Part shown: positions 11,511 to 23,329 of the stretch, in pieces
How the letters are laid out: each line of letters opens with the position of its first letter
Numbering within the stretch: position 1 is the stretch's first letter
Assembly (NCBI GenBank): GCA_004431415.1
Contig: QPMI01000203.1
Location: forward strand, 1-64,000
Reading direction: 5' to 3'
DNA length: 64,000 bases
Origin: Cyanophora paradoxa
Taxonomy: Eukaryota; Glaucocystophyceae; Cyanophorales; Cyanophoraceae
Notes under the pieces: model-generated
Databases searched by the model: none
Told to the model about the DNA's origin: nothing
The model's input: the letters and a program-made list of their open reading frames with translations, nothing else
Program-made: the position numbers and the translations under genes

Positions 11511-11807
11511 GAGCCTAGGCCTCGCGATCGGAGCCTCGGATTCGGAGGGGCGCACCGTATACGTAGTACTGCCGCGCCGGCATTCTCGGGCGAGTGTGGC
11601 GCGGCACTGCGGCAGGCCTGATCATGAGCCGCTGAGCATGATCATGAGCTCGAGGCCTAGCCGGCGCCTATAGTATATACGTAGCTATAGGAGAGAGAGA
11701 GACTCAGAAATTGAAATTACTACGACTCGGCGATTCAGTAATAGTTGCTCAATGCGCATGCAGAACTAACTTAGTAATTCATGATCACACAAGTTCGAAT
11801 TCATAGG
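11511..11807. other. AT-richer spacer with short palindromes
   Basis: No reading frame worth reporting. It holds CTATAG/GTATAC words, a GAGAGAGAGAGA tract near 11692, and TGATCATGA repeats near 11617-11650. The retroelement target site (GTTG) is at its right edge. Confidence 0.6.
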
Positions 11808-11811
11808 GTTG
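11808..11811. repeat. Target-site duplication, left (GTTG)
   Basis: GTTG precedes the left LTR and recurs directly after the right LTR at 25802-25805. Four to six bases is the range made by Ty3-type integrases. Confidence 0.75.
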
Positions 11812-12092
11812 TCAGAAGGACCAGGTTTCCGGTACAGATGAACATGCTCGTGCGTGCTGCGCAGCGTAGGCAAGCTGGCAGCGCAGGCGGGCAGAGCTGG
11901 TGTGTCGTGACTCGTGAACAGGTGCAGGGTACAAGTGTGTCACCCGGGGCGTGAGCCCGGGAGGGGTACATGAAAAGTAGTGGGGGTCCAATCGGCGCAC
12001 TCAATGCGAGCGCTGCGGAGACTAAGGCCAAGCACTGCGAGTAGCGCGACTCGGGGTGCCGGCTCCTGACGGCATAAAGCCGTGAGGCAATA
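11812..12092 (-). repeat. 3' LTR (281 bp)
   Basis: Matches 25521-25801 throughout by eye. In sense orientation it begins TATTGCCTCAC and ends CCTTCTGA, not the usual TG...CA. A short hairpin, ACGGC-TTTAT-GCCGT, lies 11 bases in from the sense 5' end. The flank on its internal side (12093-12125) has no strong polypurine tract. Confidence 0.9.
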
Positions 12093-12441
12093 GCTCCGCG
12101 TGTTCCTCGTCGGCACGTCCTCGTGCCGCCCGAGGGAGGCCAGGAAGCAGCCGGAAGGGGCCGGCCAAGGGGTGAAGAGGGTGATCATGATAGCAGGAAG
12201 TGGCAGGGTCCAGAGCCGAACGGGTGATCAGCCCGCGGCTTCAACTGTGCAACCCAATCAGCGCCCAAGGAAGGGGAGCAATCCAGGAGGTGTGCGACCA
12301 ACGCGGGTCGGACACACTGAATGGAACAGCTACAAGAAAAGGTTCCCAGCCCGCTGCTCCGGTTGAGCAACGGGAAAACTGGGGGTAGGTCCGATGAGGA
12401 CCCTCCGTCGCTGGAGCGACGGCCAGCCAACCACCACTGTA

Positions 12442-12609
12442 GGGCCCACTGCCGGGTGCAGTGGCCCTCCGCTGCGATGAGCAGCGGCCAACCATCAGGG
12501 CCCACTGCCGGGTGCAGTGGCCCTCCGCTGCGATGAGCAGCGGCCAACCATCAGGGCCCACTGCCGGGTGCAGTGGCCCTCCGCTGCGATGAGCAGCGGC
12601 CAGCCATCA
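12442..12609 (-). repeat. 56-bp tandem repeat, three units, each with two hairpins
   Basis: Units start at 12442, 12498 and 12554 (GGGCCCACTGCCGG...). Each contains GGGC-C-CACTG paired with CAGTGGCCC, and a perfect CCGCTGC/GCAGCGG stem with a GATGA loop. A decayed unit may follow to 12660. The array lies between the end of pol and the 3' LTR, so it would sit in the 3' untranslated part of the element RNA. Confidence 0.9.
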
Positions 12610-12767
12610 ACAGAGCCTGCCGCTGGTGCGGCAGCCCTCAGGGTCCGCTGCCGGATGCAGCGCCCTCACGGTCATCACATCAACTACCAGGGCTACTCAG
12701 GTGAAGCTCAGGGACCCGAGCTCCGCGCCCGTCATAGAAACGAACGCCACCAGCCCCAGCGTCATAG

Positions 12768-15700
12768 CTAGGCGAAGTCGTGCTTCGGCCAGCCTACAAC
12801 ATGGAGCTGTACGCTCTCTTCCTGCTCAGACTCCACGGAGTCGTCGTCGCTGTCCTCCTCGGCCGGGCGGCCCTCCGAGTGAGGCTCGTCGTCACGCAGG
12901 ATCGGCGGATCCTCCATCTGCTGGTCACCATCCGCGTCCAAATGTACCGGAGGCGGAGGAGCAGGTTCAGGGGCACGCCGTCGAGGCCGACCAGGCTTCG
13001 GATCCTCGGCGAAATTATCGGGGCGGTCGTAGTAAGGGATGATGTTGTCGACATGCACCACAACGTCCATTGAACGATGCATCCGAGACGACGGGTCGCC
13101 GCATACAGTGTAGAGGTAGCCGTGAGAGAAGACCTCCACAACCACGTACGGGCCGGTCCAGCCGTTGCGGGTACCGTGCTTCATGACGTTGGTTGCCTTC
13201 GCACTCTCGCTCCAGCAAAGCACCTTGTCGCCCGGCACGAAAATCTGACGAGGTTCGTTGCCGGTGCCGTAGCGAAGAAGCTTCTGGTTGTACATCTTCC
13301 GATGGGCCTTGACCGCCTCGGCAACGCTTGACGCCGCCCACGCGACAGCCAGCGCGTACTCCGCGTACGCGTAAGGCTCGCCAAAGGGTTCACGCTGAAC
13401 CAGATCCAAACGGAGGTCCCCGGGCAGCACCAGCTCGCGTCCATGGTGAAGCGTAGCCGGAGAGAAGCCGGTCGCCGCGTGGATCGTAGTGCGCAGCGCG
13501 AAGAGCACACGGTAGTGGTAGCTATAGTACGGCCAGTAGACGTTGTCGTGCTTGTCTTCGGCACAGAGCGCGAATTCGAAGATGAGCCGCTTGTACACTC
13601 CGACGAGTCGTTCGGCACCGCCGTTGGTCGACTGATGAGAGACACCAGTGTAGATGAGCCGCATGCCCTGCGCGCAGCTTGGTCCAGAACTTGCCCCAAG
13701 GAGTGTTTGGCTTGAAAACCGTGCCGTTGTCAGTGAGGTAACGTTTGGGCGTGCCGTTCGAGGACTGAATGCTCTGTGCAGCCCATTCCATTTCCGTGCC
13801 GTCAGCCTCCGTGAGCATGACGATCTCTGGATACTTGGTGTACGCGTCGATGTCGATCAGCACTTGCGTGAAGCGGTGAGGGGCATCTTTGGCGTGAGGC
13901 ATCGGGCAGAGATCAGCTTGACGCAGGTCGCCAGGGTGCCGTGATTCGATGATCATGTGCGCATGCTGCACTCGAGGCCGGTGCTTGGCCTTCGCCAACT
14001 GGCAGTGATGACAGGTACGAACGTAGCGGTGCACCATGTTCGTCATACCAGGCCACCAGAAGCGAGTCACGATGCGCCGTGCAACGATGCATATGGACGC
14101 GCCTCGATGAGCCCAGTCATCGTGATACGCCTCCATCACTGCAGCTCTCCAGCGTTGAGGCACTACCACCGGCGAGCCCATCTTTGGGAAGAGGGGTGCG
14201 CGGAGGACCGCGCCGGAGCGGGAGAGGCAGTAGCGTCCCGCCTCGTTCACAAAGCGTTCCCGCGCCTGCCCGCAGCCGAAGCAGGTCTTGTAGACGTCGG
14301 GGTCACGGTTCAGGGCGTCAGCGCCGTGAGTGTGGGCGTAGCAACGTGCGAGATTCTCCTTCCGAAGCTTGAACGCGGTGATCATCTGACAGAGCGGGTC
14401 CGTCTTCTGATCTTCAACCATAGAGGCTCCGTCGACCGTCAGAGGCTGTAGAACAGGTGGTACAGGGACTTCAACCAGTGGCTGAGGCCCCTGCATCCAG
14501 CAGTCGGCGACAGTGGTTTCTGGCGGCAAGTAGGCCGGCTTCGGGGCGTTACGCCCGCCAGTTCGGTCATCCAACGGAGCGACGCCGTCCGTCGAAAACG
14601 GCTCTGCAGGTGGAAGTTCGCGTTCGTTGCCCAGCGTCTCAGGTGGAGTCGGTATCGGGAGGAGAGCCTCGTCGAGTACGTCCATCACGTTGGGAGGCGC
14701 AATGGCGTACCGACCCTTGCGAGACCCCGCACCACGCGTGAGGATAAGGTTCGGGGGACGTGGTGCTTGTGCCTCAAGTTCTTGGCGACGAGTGTCGCGG
14801 CGCTGCTTACGCTGTTCCTTCGAGAGGCGAGGACGCGCCTCGGCTCCGTCAGGATCTGCGTTGTTGCGCACGTTCTCCTCGTGTCGCTGTTGCGCTTGTT
14901 GTTTGAGCCACCGATGTTGGGCCTGCTTCGCAGCTCGATGGCGATCCTCCGCCCTGCGTCGAGGCTGCTTGTTGCCCTGCTGCCCCGCGAAGGCAGGTGA
15001 CGCCGAGGGCGCGGGAGAAGTCGCTTGAGCAGGTTCTCCATCCGTCGCGTCCGTCAGGTCTCCGACTGAGCTGTTCGGCGAAAGCGGTGGATCAGCCTCT
15101 CCGTCGCGCTCCTGCAGAGCGGGTTCGTGCTGGCGTCCGTCGAGGTGGCGTTGCGCCTCCTGCTGCCAGTAGCTCTCGATCTCATGCTGAATGCCGCCGG
15201 GGATCCGGAGCTGGGGAGGCGGAAGAAGGTTCCCGATCGGATCCGCGTCAGGCAGCACCGGCTTGCGAGGCTCGGTGGCTGAGGGGCGGTTTCGGGAAGG
15301 GTGCAAGCGAGGTCGGCCGCGAGGTCGTCCACGAGGTTGTCCACGAGGTCGCCCGCGCAGTGTACCCCTCCCCCTCCCATGGTTTCCCGAGTCGCGAGTC
15401 CCGTCGCGCGTGGTGTTGTCATGCGCGGGCGAGCTCCGCTGTTCCTCAGAGTGATGTCCCGCCCGTCCAGGGAGATCGGCCTCGGCGCGCGAGGGCGAGC
15501 TCCGCTGTTCCTCAGACGAAAGTTCCTCGTCGTCAGCGTCGGAGAACTCCGCGGGATCCACCTCCGAAGTCACGTCCTCGGCATCGTCCATCGCCTGCTC
15601 CTCTGGATTGCGGCGAGCGCGCTGTGGCGGTGAGTTGGGCGAGCTACGTGGCTCGGCCAATGTCACTGGTCGGCGTCGCTTTGTTCCAGGTGCAGGAGGT

Positions 15701-17545
15701 GCCCATGCCCGCCCGTCGAGGCCGGCGGCCGCGATGGATGTCGTAGGCTCGGTCGTCACGGGGACGAGCGTGCCGTAGATCTCCGTCGGGTCGTCGGGAT
15801 CGCCGCTGCGGGGTACCGAGTGTCCGTGAGCCCCATTGGGCAAGTCGGTAGTGAGGTCCGATCCGTCCGCCGCCCCAGGCTCGTAGATCGGATGCGTACG
15901 AGCCATGCGCGACTCGAAGTCGGCGACAACGTTGGTCGAGCCCGGCCTGTACTCGATCGTGTAGTTGAAGCCTTGCATGACGAGCGCCGCGCGTGAGAGC
16001 GCCTTGTTCGCCAGGAGTTCTTGCGACTTCAGCCACTGCAGAGGCGAGTGGTCCGTGCGGATGGTAAACGGGTGCCCGCAGTCGAAGTAGTGTCGCCACG
16101 TGTTGACGCGTACGGCCCACATGACCGCGATGCATTCGCCTTCCGTCGGGGAGCTGTACCTCGCCTCCGTGGCCGTCAGGGTACGGCTAATGAAGGCAAT
16201 TGGTCGTTCCCGGCTGTCAGAGTCGGCCTGCATGAGCGCCGCGCCCATTGCTCGCAGGCTCCAATCCGTGTAGATGATGAACGGCTTGGAAAAGTCGGGG
16301 AGCATGAGCACGATGTCGTCGCACATGACCTTCTTGAGGTCCGCGAGTGCGTCGCTGGCTTCTGGCGTCCACTGAAGTTGCGTCGTGTCCGCTAGCTTCG
16401 CTGCGTGAATCAGGTCACGGAGCGGGAGCTCGCGTCGCGTGTAGTTGCGGATGAAGCGCCTGTAGAAACCAGTCATGCCGAGGAAGCTGCGCATGTGCTC
16501 GACGGTCTGCAGTTCGCGTTCGGTAATCTTGGAGATCACCTCCACCTTCTTCGTGTCCATGCGAACGCCTTGCGCGCTGACACGGTGACCGAGAAGGTCG
16601 ATCTCGCGGACCATGAAGTGACACTTGCTCGGTTTCAGCTTGAGGTTGCCCCGAGCAAGCGCCGCGAAGAAGGCCTTGAGATCGATGAGGTGGTGGAGAG
16701 GAGGTCCCCGAGCACTGAACTGACCGCCCGGCAGAATGCTGACGGAGCAGACTTGAGCCGAAGGGGGTGCACACCCATTTCCAGGCTCCCCATGGCAGGA
16801 GGAAAGTGGTGTAGTCACGAGAGGCTTCTTCGAGGCCGAGTTGCCAAAATCCGCTCAGGCAGTCGCCAACACTAGTACTGAAGATGGAGGAGCCTTGCAG
16901 ACGTTCGAGTTGATCGTCAATGCGGGGAAGCGGGAAGACGTCGCCTTCGATCAAGTTGTTGAGCCGTCGGTAGTCGACGCAGAAGCGCATCGTGCCGTCC
17001 TTCTTGGGCGCCAGCACCACGTGCACGGGACTGCCGTATCCAGCCTGCGAGGGCTCGATGAGGCCGTCCTTCAGCAGCTGTTCGATAGTCGCCTTGGCCG
17101 CCTTCTCCGCCGGGGGAGAGAGCCGCCGAGGGACTGTATAGAGGGGCAGCCGCTTGGGGTTGACACCTGGCAGTAGACGAATCGAGTTCGTGTACTTGAG
17201 AAGGTTGCAAGGATCAAGAACTTTGGCAAAGCATCTCGCTTGTTCGTGCACATGTACAAGGCTTTGGAAAGTGTCCGTCGTGAGGTTCAGCGCCCGAAGC
17301 ATGTAGTCGGAAGAGAGAGGTGTCGTCTGTGGCACTGACGACGCTGGCCAGCAGCGTGCCCTGAGCGAGTGCCCTGGCCCGGAGATAGACGGAGACGCGA
17401 GGTATCAGCGCAGCTGTGTGCCGTAGCTTCGAGTCGACGTAATCGATGAGAACCTGCCCTTCGTCTGCCTCCAGCACGGGAGGGAGCCTGTGCAGTTCTC
17501 GAAGAGACTGGTGGAACAGTCGAACGTGTACAGCGTGTGTGTCAC
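12768..17545 (-). pseudogene. pol: Retroelement pol: RT, RNase H, AT-hook linker, integrase (frameshifted)
   Basis: Reading leftwards. RT (about 17250-16700): GYGSPVHVVLAPKKDGT, FCVDYRRLN, LSGFWQLGL, then TPFG followed after a one-base loss by LKSAPSAF. The segment that should hold the YxDD active site is absent: the sequence passes from VLGDLL to the later SKCHF/LLGH region. RNase H (about 16310-15900): YTDWSLRAMGAAL, TEGECIAVMWA, RTDHSPLQWL, VADFESR. A disordered linker of about 530 residues follows, with an AT-hook cluster near 15305-15365. Integrase: HH-CC finger near 14000-14135, D near 13911, DNG near 13730, E in STNGGAERLVGV near 13615 (in a shifted frame from about 13675), GPY/F near 13160, acidic tail to the TAG at 12768. 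No protease motif (DTG/DSG) seen. Confidence 0.85.
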
Positions 17546-17549
17546 CCTG

Positions 17550-20190
17550 CGCCGTGACTGCACGCAGTGTGGAGTGGGTGCAGCGGTGAAGTCGTGGTCC
17601 CCTCGCCCTTGCGGGCGTCCAGCGCCGTCTTGTAGGCCCGGGCTGTGTCGATCACCGTGGAAAGGATCGCAGTAGCCACCGAGTCCGTCGTGTAGCTTGC
17701 GATGCCCGCGTCGATTGCGCTGAGGCCCTGAGGCCGAGGAACTTGAGGAAGGGGACCGACGCAGTCAGGTCGCGCAACGTAACGAGCTCCGCCGGAGTGC
17801 TGTCGTAGGCCAGACAGGCGACGAGGTAGACTGCTGAGCGGAAGCGAGGAATGTGGTGCAGCAACTGGGCAGCCTGCGCCTCGCGAGTGACCTTGTACGT
17901 GAGCGGAATCGGGCGCTTCTCGTCCTTGAAGCGGGCCATGTCGTCGTCGTTCAGCGGGCACCTGCCGATCCGACGTGCAAGGTTGTTCTGAAACACGCCC
18001 GTATTTGCGATGCCCACCGCGTCGTAGGAAGCGGGGCACCACGCGACGGGGCGCTCGTCCGAGTACAGGTCGGCGTTGTCCAGTGCCGTCGTCATGAGCA
18101 TGTACGATTGTTCGCCTGGCCAGTAGATCGCGCAGCCTGGGGCAAGGGAGAATGTGTGGGCGGGGATCTCGCGAGCGTCGGGAGGCGGGTGAAGTCTGCC
18201 GTGCTTGTTGGGTGCAATGTGAAGCCGTGCACAGACCTCCCTGCTGAACAGCGTGTCCGTGTCCTCAGCCTCCTCCGGGGCCGTCGGCGTCGTGGTCGAG
18301 GGTCCCGCGGTCGGCGTCGTGACTGTCGGCGCTGTCGGCATCGCGGCCGAGGGTGCGACAGCGGACGTTGTCACCGACGAGGCTGGAGTCATAGCACGTG
18401 CCGTTGGCTGCGCGGCCGAGGGCGTGGGGGGAAACGTCGCGGGCTTCGGAGTTGCGACTGCAACCTGTACCGTCGGCGGCGCGGCCGAGGGTGCGGTGGG
18501 CAGCTTGTCCGAAGGCATCGTCTCGCGCGGGCGCGCGGACGGTGGGCGCCACGAGCCGCCTGCAGCCGGGATGGCATCGTCCAAGCCGTCGCTTGCAGGG
18601 CGGGTTAACGAGACAGCAGCCGAGCCCGTCGGCGTTCCAGCTGGCTCGTCGTGGTCACTTGGCGACTCCTCGTCGCGGTCCTGGGCGCGCCGGCGGTACT
18701 CCGCGTTCCTCCGCCGCTGGTCCGTCTCCTCGTCCGCCGTTCGGAGGGCCGTGAGCTGCATGAGCGTCATGATGCGCTCGTTCGCATGCGGCACGATGTC
18801 GTCGAAGAACGGGAGAGGGTCATCGTTGGCGAACTGAATGATCGCCCGCTCCACCTCCAGCTCCGACAGTTTGAAGGCCGTGCACACTCGTTCGCGGTGC
18901 GCCGGCGCCAACAGCAGAAGCACGCGAAGGAGGACGTGGGGAGGGTAGTCCTCCATGTAGCCCGTGCCCAGTGCGGGGAGGGACTGAGGATTCCAGATCC
19001 ACTGGAGATTGTCGAGGTTCGGGGGCTGTACCGGATCCGTTCGAGTGAACGTTCCCGTGGCGTCGCACTGCCCCACCTGAGTCCACGGTACGGCTGAGAT
19101 GTCCGTTCCGTACGCCGGCTGAATGTGAGAGTAGGCCACGGGCGTCCCAGCATCCAGCCTGGCAGAGCGAAGGAGACCGTACTCGTCGCCCGGCCTGACG
19201 GACTTGGTCCAGCTCGTCGGGCGCGGCGGGTCCGTGACCGAGAACGTGGACGTGTCGGCGAGGGGGATGTTGGTGTACTCGTCGGCAAGAGAAGGGAAGA
19301 CCGCCTCGCGTAGATCGGCGAGCTGGGGAGCGTAGACGGCGAGGTTGCAGTAGATGCGATGAAGCAGGTCGCACATGGCCGGAGGAACCTGGCGGCAGTA
19401 GGGCGGTTCGGGGCCGGACAAGGAACGGGGCTGCGAAGCTCGTGCGGAGCAAAGCGAAGGTAGAAGGCCCGCGTTCCCGGAGAGAAGCACAAGTCCAGCG
19501 GCGTCATCTTGTTGAAGATCTCGTCGCCGCCGTGCGCGTTGTAGAGGACATGTACAGACCCCGCCGCACGAAAGCGGGCGCGAAGCGTCGCCGCCGCCAA
19601 CTGGAAGAGCTGCTCCAGCTCCCGAGCGTTTGACTGCGTGAGGCAAGCGCGGATGGTGTTGCGGAACGTCGCCACCGTCGAGTCGGAGAGTGCGGGCTGG
19701 GGCGCCGGCGTCGAGGGTATCGTGGCCAGCATTGCTGCGATCGGCGGGTTCGCAGTCGTCGGAGTCAACGTCGTACCAAGCACCTCCAGGGGCGGCCAGG
19801 GCTCCGTGAGGTGCGGCGGCCCCGAGGGACGCTGGTTCGGCGTCGCCGTCGTTGGCACCGCGGCGCTCAGCGGGTCCGATCGCGTCCGAGCCGCGGCGGC
19901 GGGGAGGGTAGGGGGGACGTAGATGGGGATGGGGCTGAGGCCGAACTCGCGCGAGAGAGCAGCGGGATCCAACGCCGGCAGGTGCGCGAAGGAGGGCGTG
20001 CCCGTAAGGTGCATTGCGACCCCCAGAGCAAGCTTCGGGCGGGGCGGCTTCTCAGTCTTCAAGTACGCGATGATGTCGTGCACCACCGAGGACCAGCTGT
20101 CGGAGCTGCAGGGTGTACAGGTCTGCGTACGTCTGGGCAAACGCGCTCTGCGTGCACGCCGGAAACGCCATCTCGTCGGACGGGGCGTCG
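17550..20190 (-). CDS. Retroelement ORF2, unknown function
   Basis: About 850 codons lie between ORF1 and RT, in two main frames that join near 19400-19420, with a further shift near 17730. The N-terminal part has long non-repetitive stretches (for example LEQLFQLAAATLRARF, then HVLYNAHGGDEIFNKM). The middle is rich in aromatic and acidic residues (WTKSVRPGDEYGLL; LPFFDDIVPHANERIM). A Pro/Thr/Ala-rich disordered tract follows (about 18250-18600), then a globular C-terminal part (CAIYWPGEQSYMLM). I recognise no protease, capsid or envelope signature and see no signal peptide. It may be the C-terminal part of a very long Gag, or a separate structural protein. The spacing before RT is where a protease is normally found. 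Confidence 0.6.
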
Positions 20191-20231
20191 GTCAAGGTCC
20201 GAGTCGCGGGTGGGGCTGACGATGTCGACGG

Positions 20232-22940
20232 CTAGCGCTGCGTGGCCGTGGACGAAGACAGCTGCGCATGCACGTGTGACGACGGCTGCGCGGCCGTGGT
20301 CGCAGTCGTGCGGGAGAGCGTCGACGAAGACGACGGAGTTCCCGAGGCCGTGGAGCTCGAGGCGTGGGCCAGGTGCCAGTTGGTGTGCGGACGCTGCCGA
20401 ACGCCCTCGCGGAGTACCACGTCCTGCTGCTCCGTCGTCGCCGTACCATCCACGACGGCCGCAAAAGCCTTCTGGTAAGCCCTGCGGGTTGCCCTGCCGT
20501 CGGGAAGGTCCGGGCCGGCCTCCATCAGTACCGTGTAGTACGGGTGACTGGAAGCGCCTTGCGTGCGAAGCGGTACAGTCGGGTTCCTGTTGCTTGCCGG
20601 CGGCAGCGGGCGTGGCACTTTGCCGAGGTCGCCCGGCACGCGGGCAGTCACAGTGATGGGGCCCGCGGCGAAGAGGAAGTAGGGACGGTGCTCCGGAGTG
20701 TTCGGAGGCGCAGGGAGAGGAAGGCGGGAGAGCTCATCCAGCATGAGGCGGTGAGCCGTCTGGAGGTACGCTGGCGGTTCGTGAACCCGCGCTCGCACAA
20801 CGTGCAACTCCACCGGTTCCAACGGTCCCGTGCCCCTCCGTTTGGCCGGGAACTGCTCGCAGTGAGGGCAGAACTCCTTCAAATACGGGGCCAAGCTCTT
20901 GACGAAGGAGTTCTCCGCGCGGAGGTCAACCGCATACAAGTCCGTCACGTCGTCCTGCGCCTGCATGAAGCAGGGGCGGAAGTTGTGGTGAGGCTTGATG
21001 AAGTACGACGAAGTCTCGCCAGCGACTCGCGAGTCGTAGGTGTAACCGCGCGGCCGCTTGCCGGCTTGCCGCGAGCAAAGGGCAGGGCCCCTGGGAGCAG
21101 CGATTGCCAGCGTCTTGCCCTCCCGGGAAGCCCGTCGGGTAGTGAGCGGAGCTGACAACGTCGGCACGGTAGGTAATATTGTCCTGCCGCTTGGCGTGTG
21201 CAGCGTGGGCGAGGAGCTCGAGGTACGGGCGCGCGACGGCCTCCGTGCCGGGAACGGGTGCTCCGTACACTTGGAGCGCCGGCGTAATGTGGTCGCGGTC
21301 AACGTTGGACGGCGCGGGCTCCGGCGGAGGAGGACCGGCCGTCGGAGCAGTCGAATGAGCGTTGCTGGAAGCAGCGGGCTGCCGGGGCGTAGACGTCGAG
21401 CCCATGGCCATCGCCTGCGTCGCGGCAAGCACGTCCTGAGCCTCGCGCTCGACGTTGAGGGCAGGGCGAGGACGGGGAGAGGAGCGGCCGCCGGTGGTGA
21501 CGTTGACTGGGCAGACGCGGACCGCCGCAACGTTGGAGCCGTGAGTGCCCAGGGCGCGCTCCGCCGCCCAGTGAGCCTGCTCCTGGATCCGGACTTGCGC
21601 CGCCTTGAGTCGCGCCTTCACCTCACGCGCAAGCTCCTTGGACGTCTTGAGGCCGGGCGTCGTCCGCGCAGCGTCGACGGGCGGCGGTGCGGTAGACTTG
21701 GCGGCGGGCGGGGTGAAGCGGGTCGAGGCAGCAGGGACCGTAAGAGTCGTGGCAGCGTCGGCGCGCGACGGTGTCAGAGGTCCTGAGGTCCCGACGGTCG
21801 AGGGCGTGCTCATAGTGGAGGCGGGAGCGGGGGCCTGTGTCGTAGTAATCGCCGTCGTGCCCGTGGTGGCGTCGTCGTGCGGCGGCACGCGGGAGGCAGC
21901 AACGGGGAGGGCGGGAGCGGCGGCCGCAGCCTTGACGCGCGAGGGCGCAGCCGTCGGGAGGGTCGGGGTCGCGGCGTCGGCGTGCGACGGCGCGGAGTTG
22001 GTCGAGGGGGAGACGAGATCCGACTGCGAGGCCGAGGCTGCAGCGTCGTCGTGCGACGGCGCAGTCGGGGCGTCGGGCATGGGCTCGTCGTCGAGGGGAG
22101 CGACGGGCGGCGGGGGGCAGGCCGTGTAGGAGATGCCCATCGTCACCGGCGGGCGCGAGGCGCGGGTCGTGGCCTGGAAGGGGACGCCCTGGGGCTGCGT
22201 CGGAGCGCCGCCACGGCCGCCGCCACCACCACCGCCACGTCCGCCACCGTAGCCACCGCCAGAGCCGCCGCGACCGCCTCCCGGGGCGCCACAGCCCCCT
22301 CCTGAGCCGCCGCGTCCACCGCCGCGGCCTCCCGGGCTGCCGCCGTTCGGGTTAGGGCAGTCTCGCATGATGTGGCCCTCCTGCCCGCAGCGAAGGCACT
22401 TGTTGGCCCACTCGCAGTGTGCCGCCAAGTGTCCGTAGGCTCCGCAGAGGTAGCAAGCGCCAGGTTGTTTAGTCCGTAGCGCGGCGGTCGGGGCGCAGCT
22501 CCGACCGGTACCAGTGGGTCGTGCAGAGGAGGTGTCATCGCCAAAGTGCCAGCATGCGTCCTCCGGGAGGCCAGCCTTCACGCGACGGTCACAGAGCCAG
22601 CGTGTGCCGTTGGGCCGGACGGGCTTGTCGGGGCGAAGGATGTTGAGGCCGGCGAGAAGATCAGCTTTCGTCTGCAGGCGGAGGTCGGAGGGCCACGTCT
22701 GGGGCCGGGTCGAGTTCGCGCTCGAGCCAGCCTGGCAGCGGGTGGTGGGGTCGTCGCCTGGTAGAGAGGAGCGGTCTGCGGGGCCGTCGCGTTCTGGTAG
22801 ACATAACCGATGTCGGCGTAATTGAACGGGTACTCAGTCTCGTCGCCGTCACCGTAAGCCGTCGTGTCCGTCATGATCATGATCATCGGAGTTTCAAATT
22901 CCGTGCCCCGATCTGAGACCGCGTTTGCACGGAACAAGTT
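20232..22940 (-). CDS. gag: Retroelement ORF1 (Gag-like) with two CCHC zinc knuckles
   Basis: The sense frame includes, near 22360-22465, two knuckles of the form CX2CX4HX4C (CYLCGAYGHLAAHC and CLRCGQEGHIMRDC), the nucleic-acid-binding signature of retroviral and retrotransposon nucleocapsids. A Gly-rich repeat follows (about 22200-22340). A long Ala/Pro/Thr/Asp-rich tract with repeated HDDA/HADAA words comes next (about 21650-22090). A non-repetitive C-terminal domain contains KPHHNFRPCFMQAQDDV and FCPHCEQFP (about 20830-21000). The frame ends at the TAG at 20232. Only about 150 codons precede the knuckles, whereas in most Gags the capsid domain precedes the nucleocapsid. At least one frame change lies near 21100-21200. 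The start codon is not settled. Confidence 0.65.
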
Positions 22941-23329
22941 GTCATACTGCCCGCCGCAGCATCCATGGCAGTGCTGAGGCGACGGCGTGGATGGCTGTGA
23001 GGGGCAGGACTTGGTGTGCTCGAGCTCGACGTCGTCCTCCTCGTCGTTGTGGTCATGGGAGCGCTGTTCACGCGTGCGCGCGGCACGGGCGGCCAGCTGC
23101 TCGTTGGAGACGGGGGCCGAGGGGTCGAACTGCTTGCGCGTGCTCGAGGCACGGGCGGTTGTTCGCTCGGCGGGGCGGGAAGAGGAGGAGGCCGGGGCGG
23201 GGGCGAGGAGGCGAGGGGCTTCCGGCGCGGCGTCGACGCGTGACGGCGGCCGGGCGGCCGGGGGATGGGTGGGCGGTGTCGGCGACGAATGTGCGTCGAC
23301 GGGGCGGCGGCGGCAAGGAGGGTCCGAGG

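Noticed and set aside
12768-13200. Chromodomain at the integrase C-terminus
   Set aside because: After the GPY/F module the sequence becomes Pro-rich and acidic. No aromatic-cage pattern is visible.
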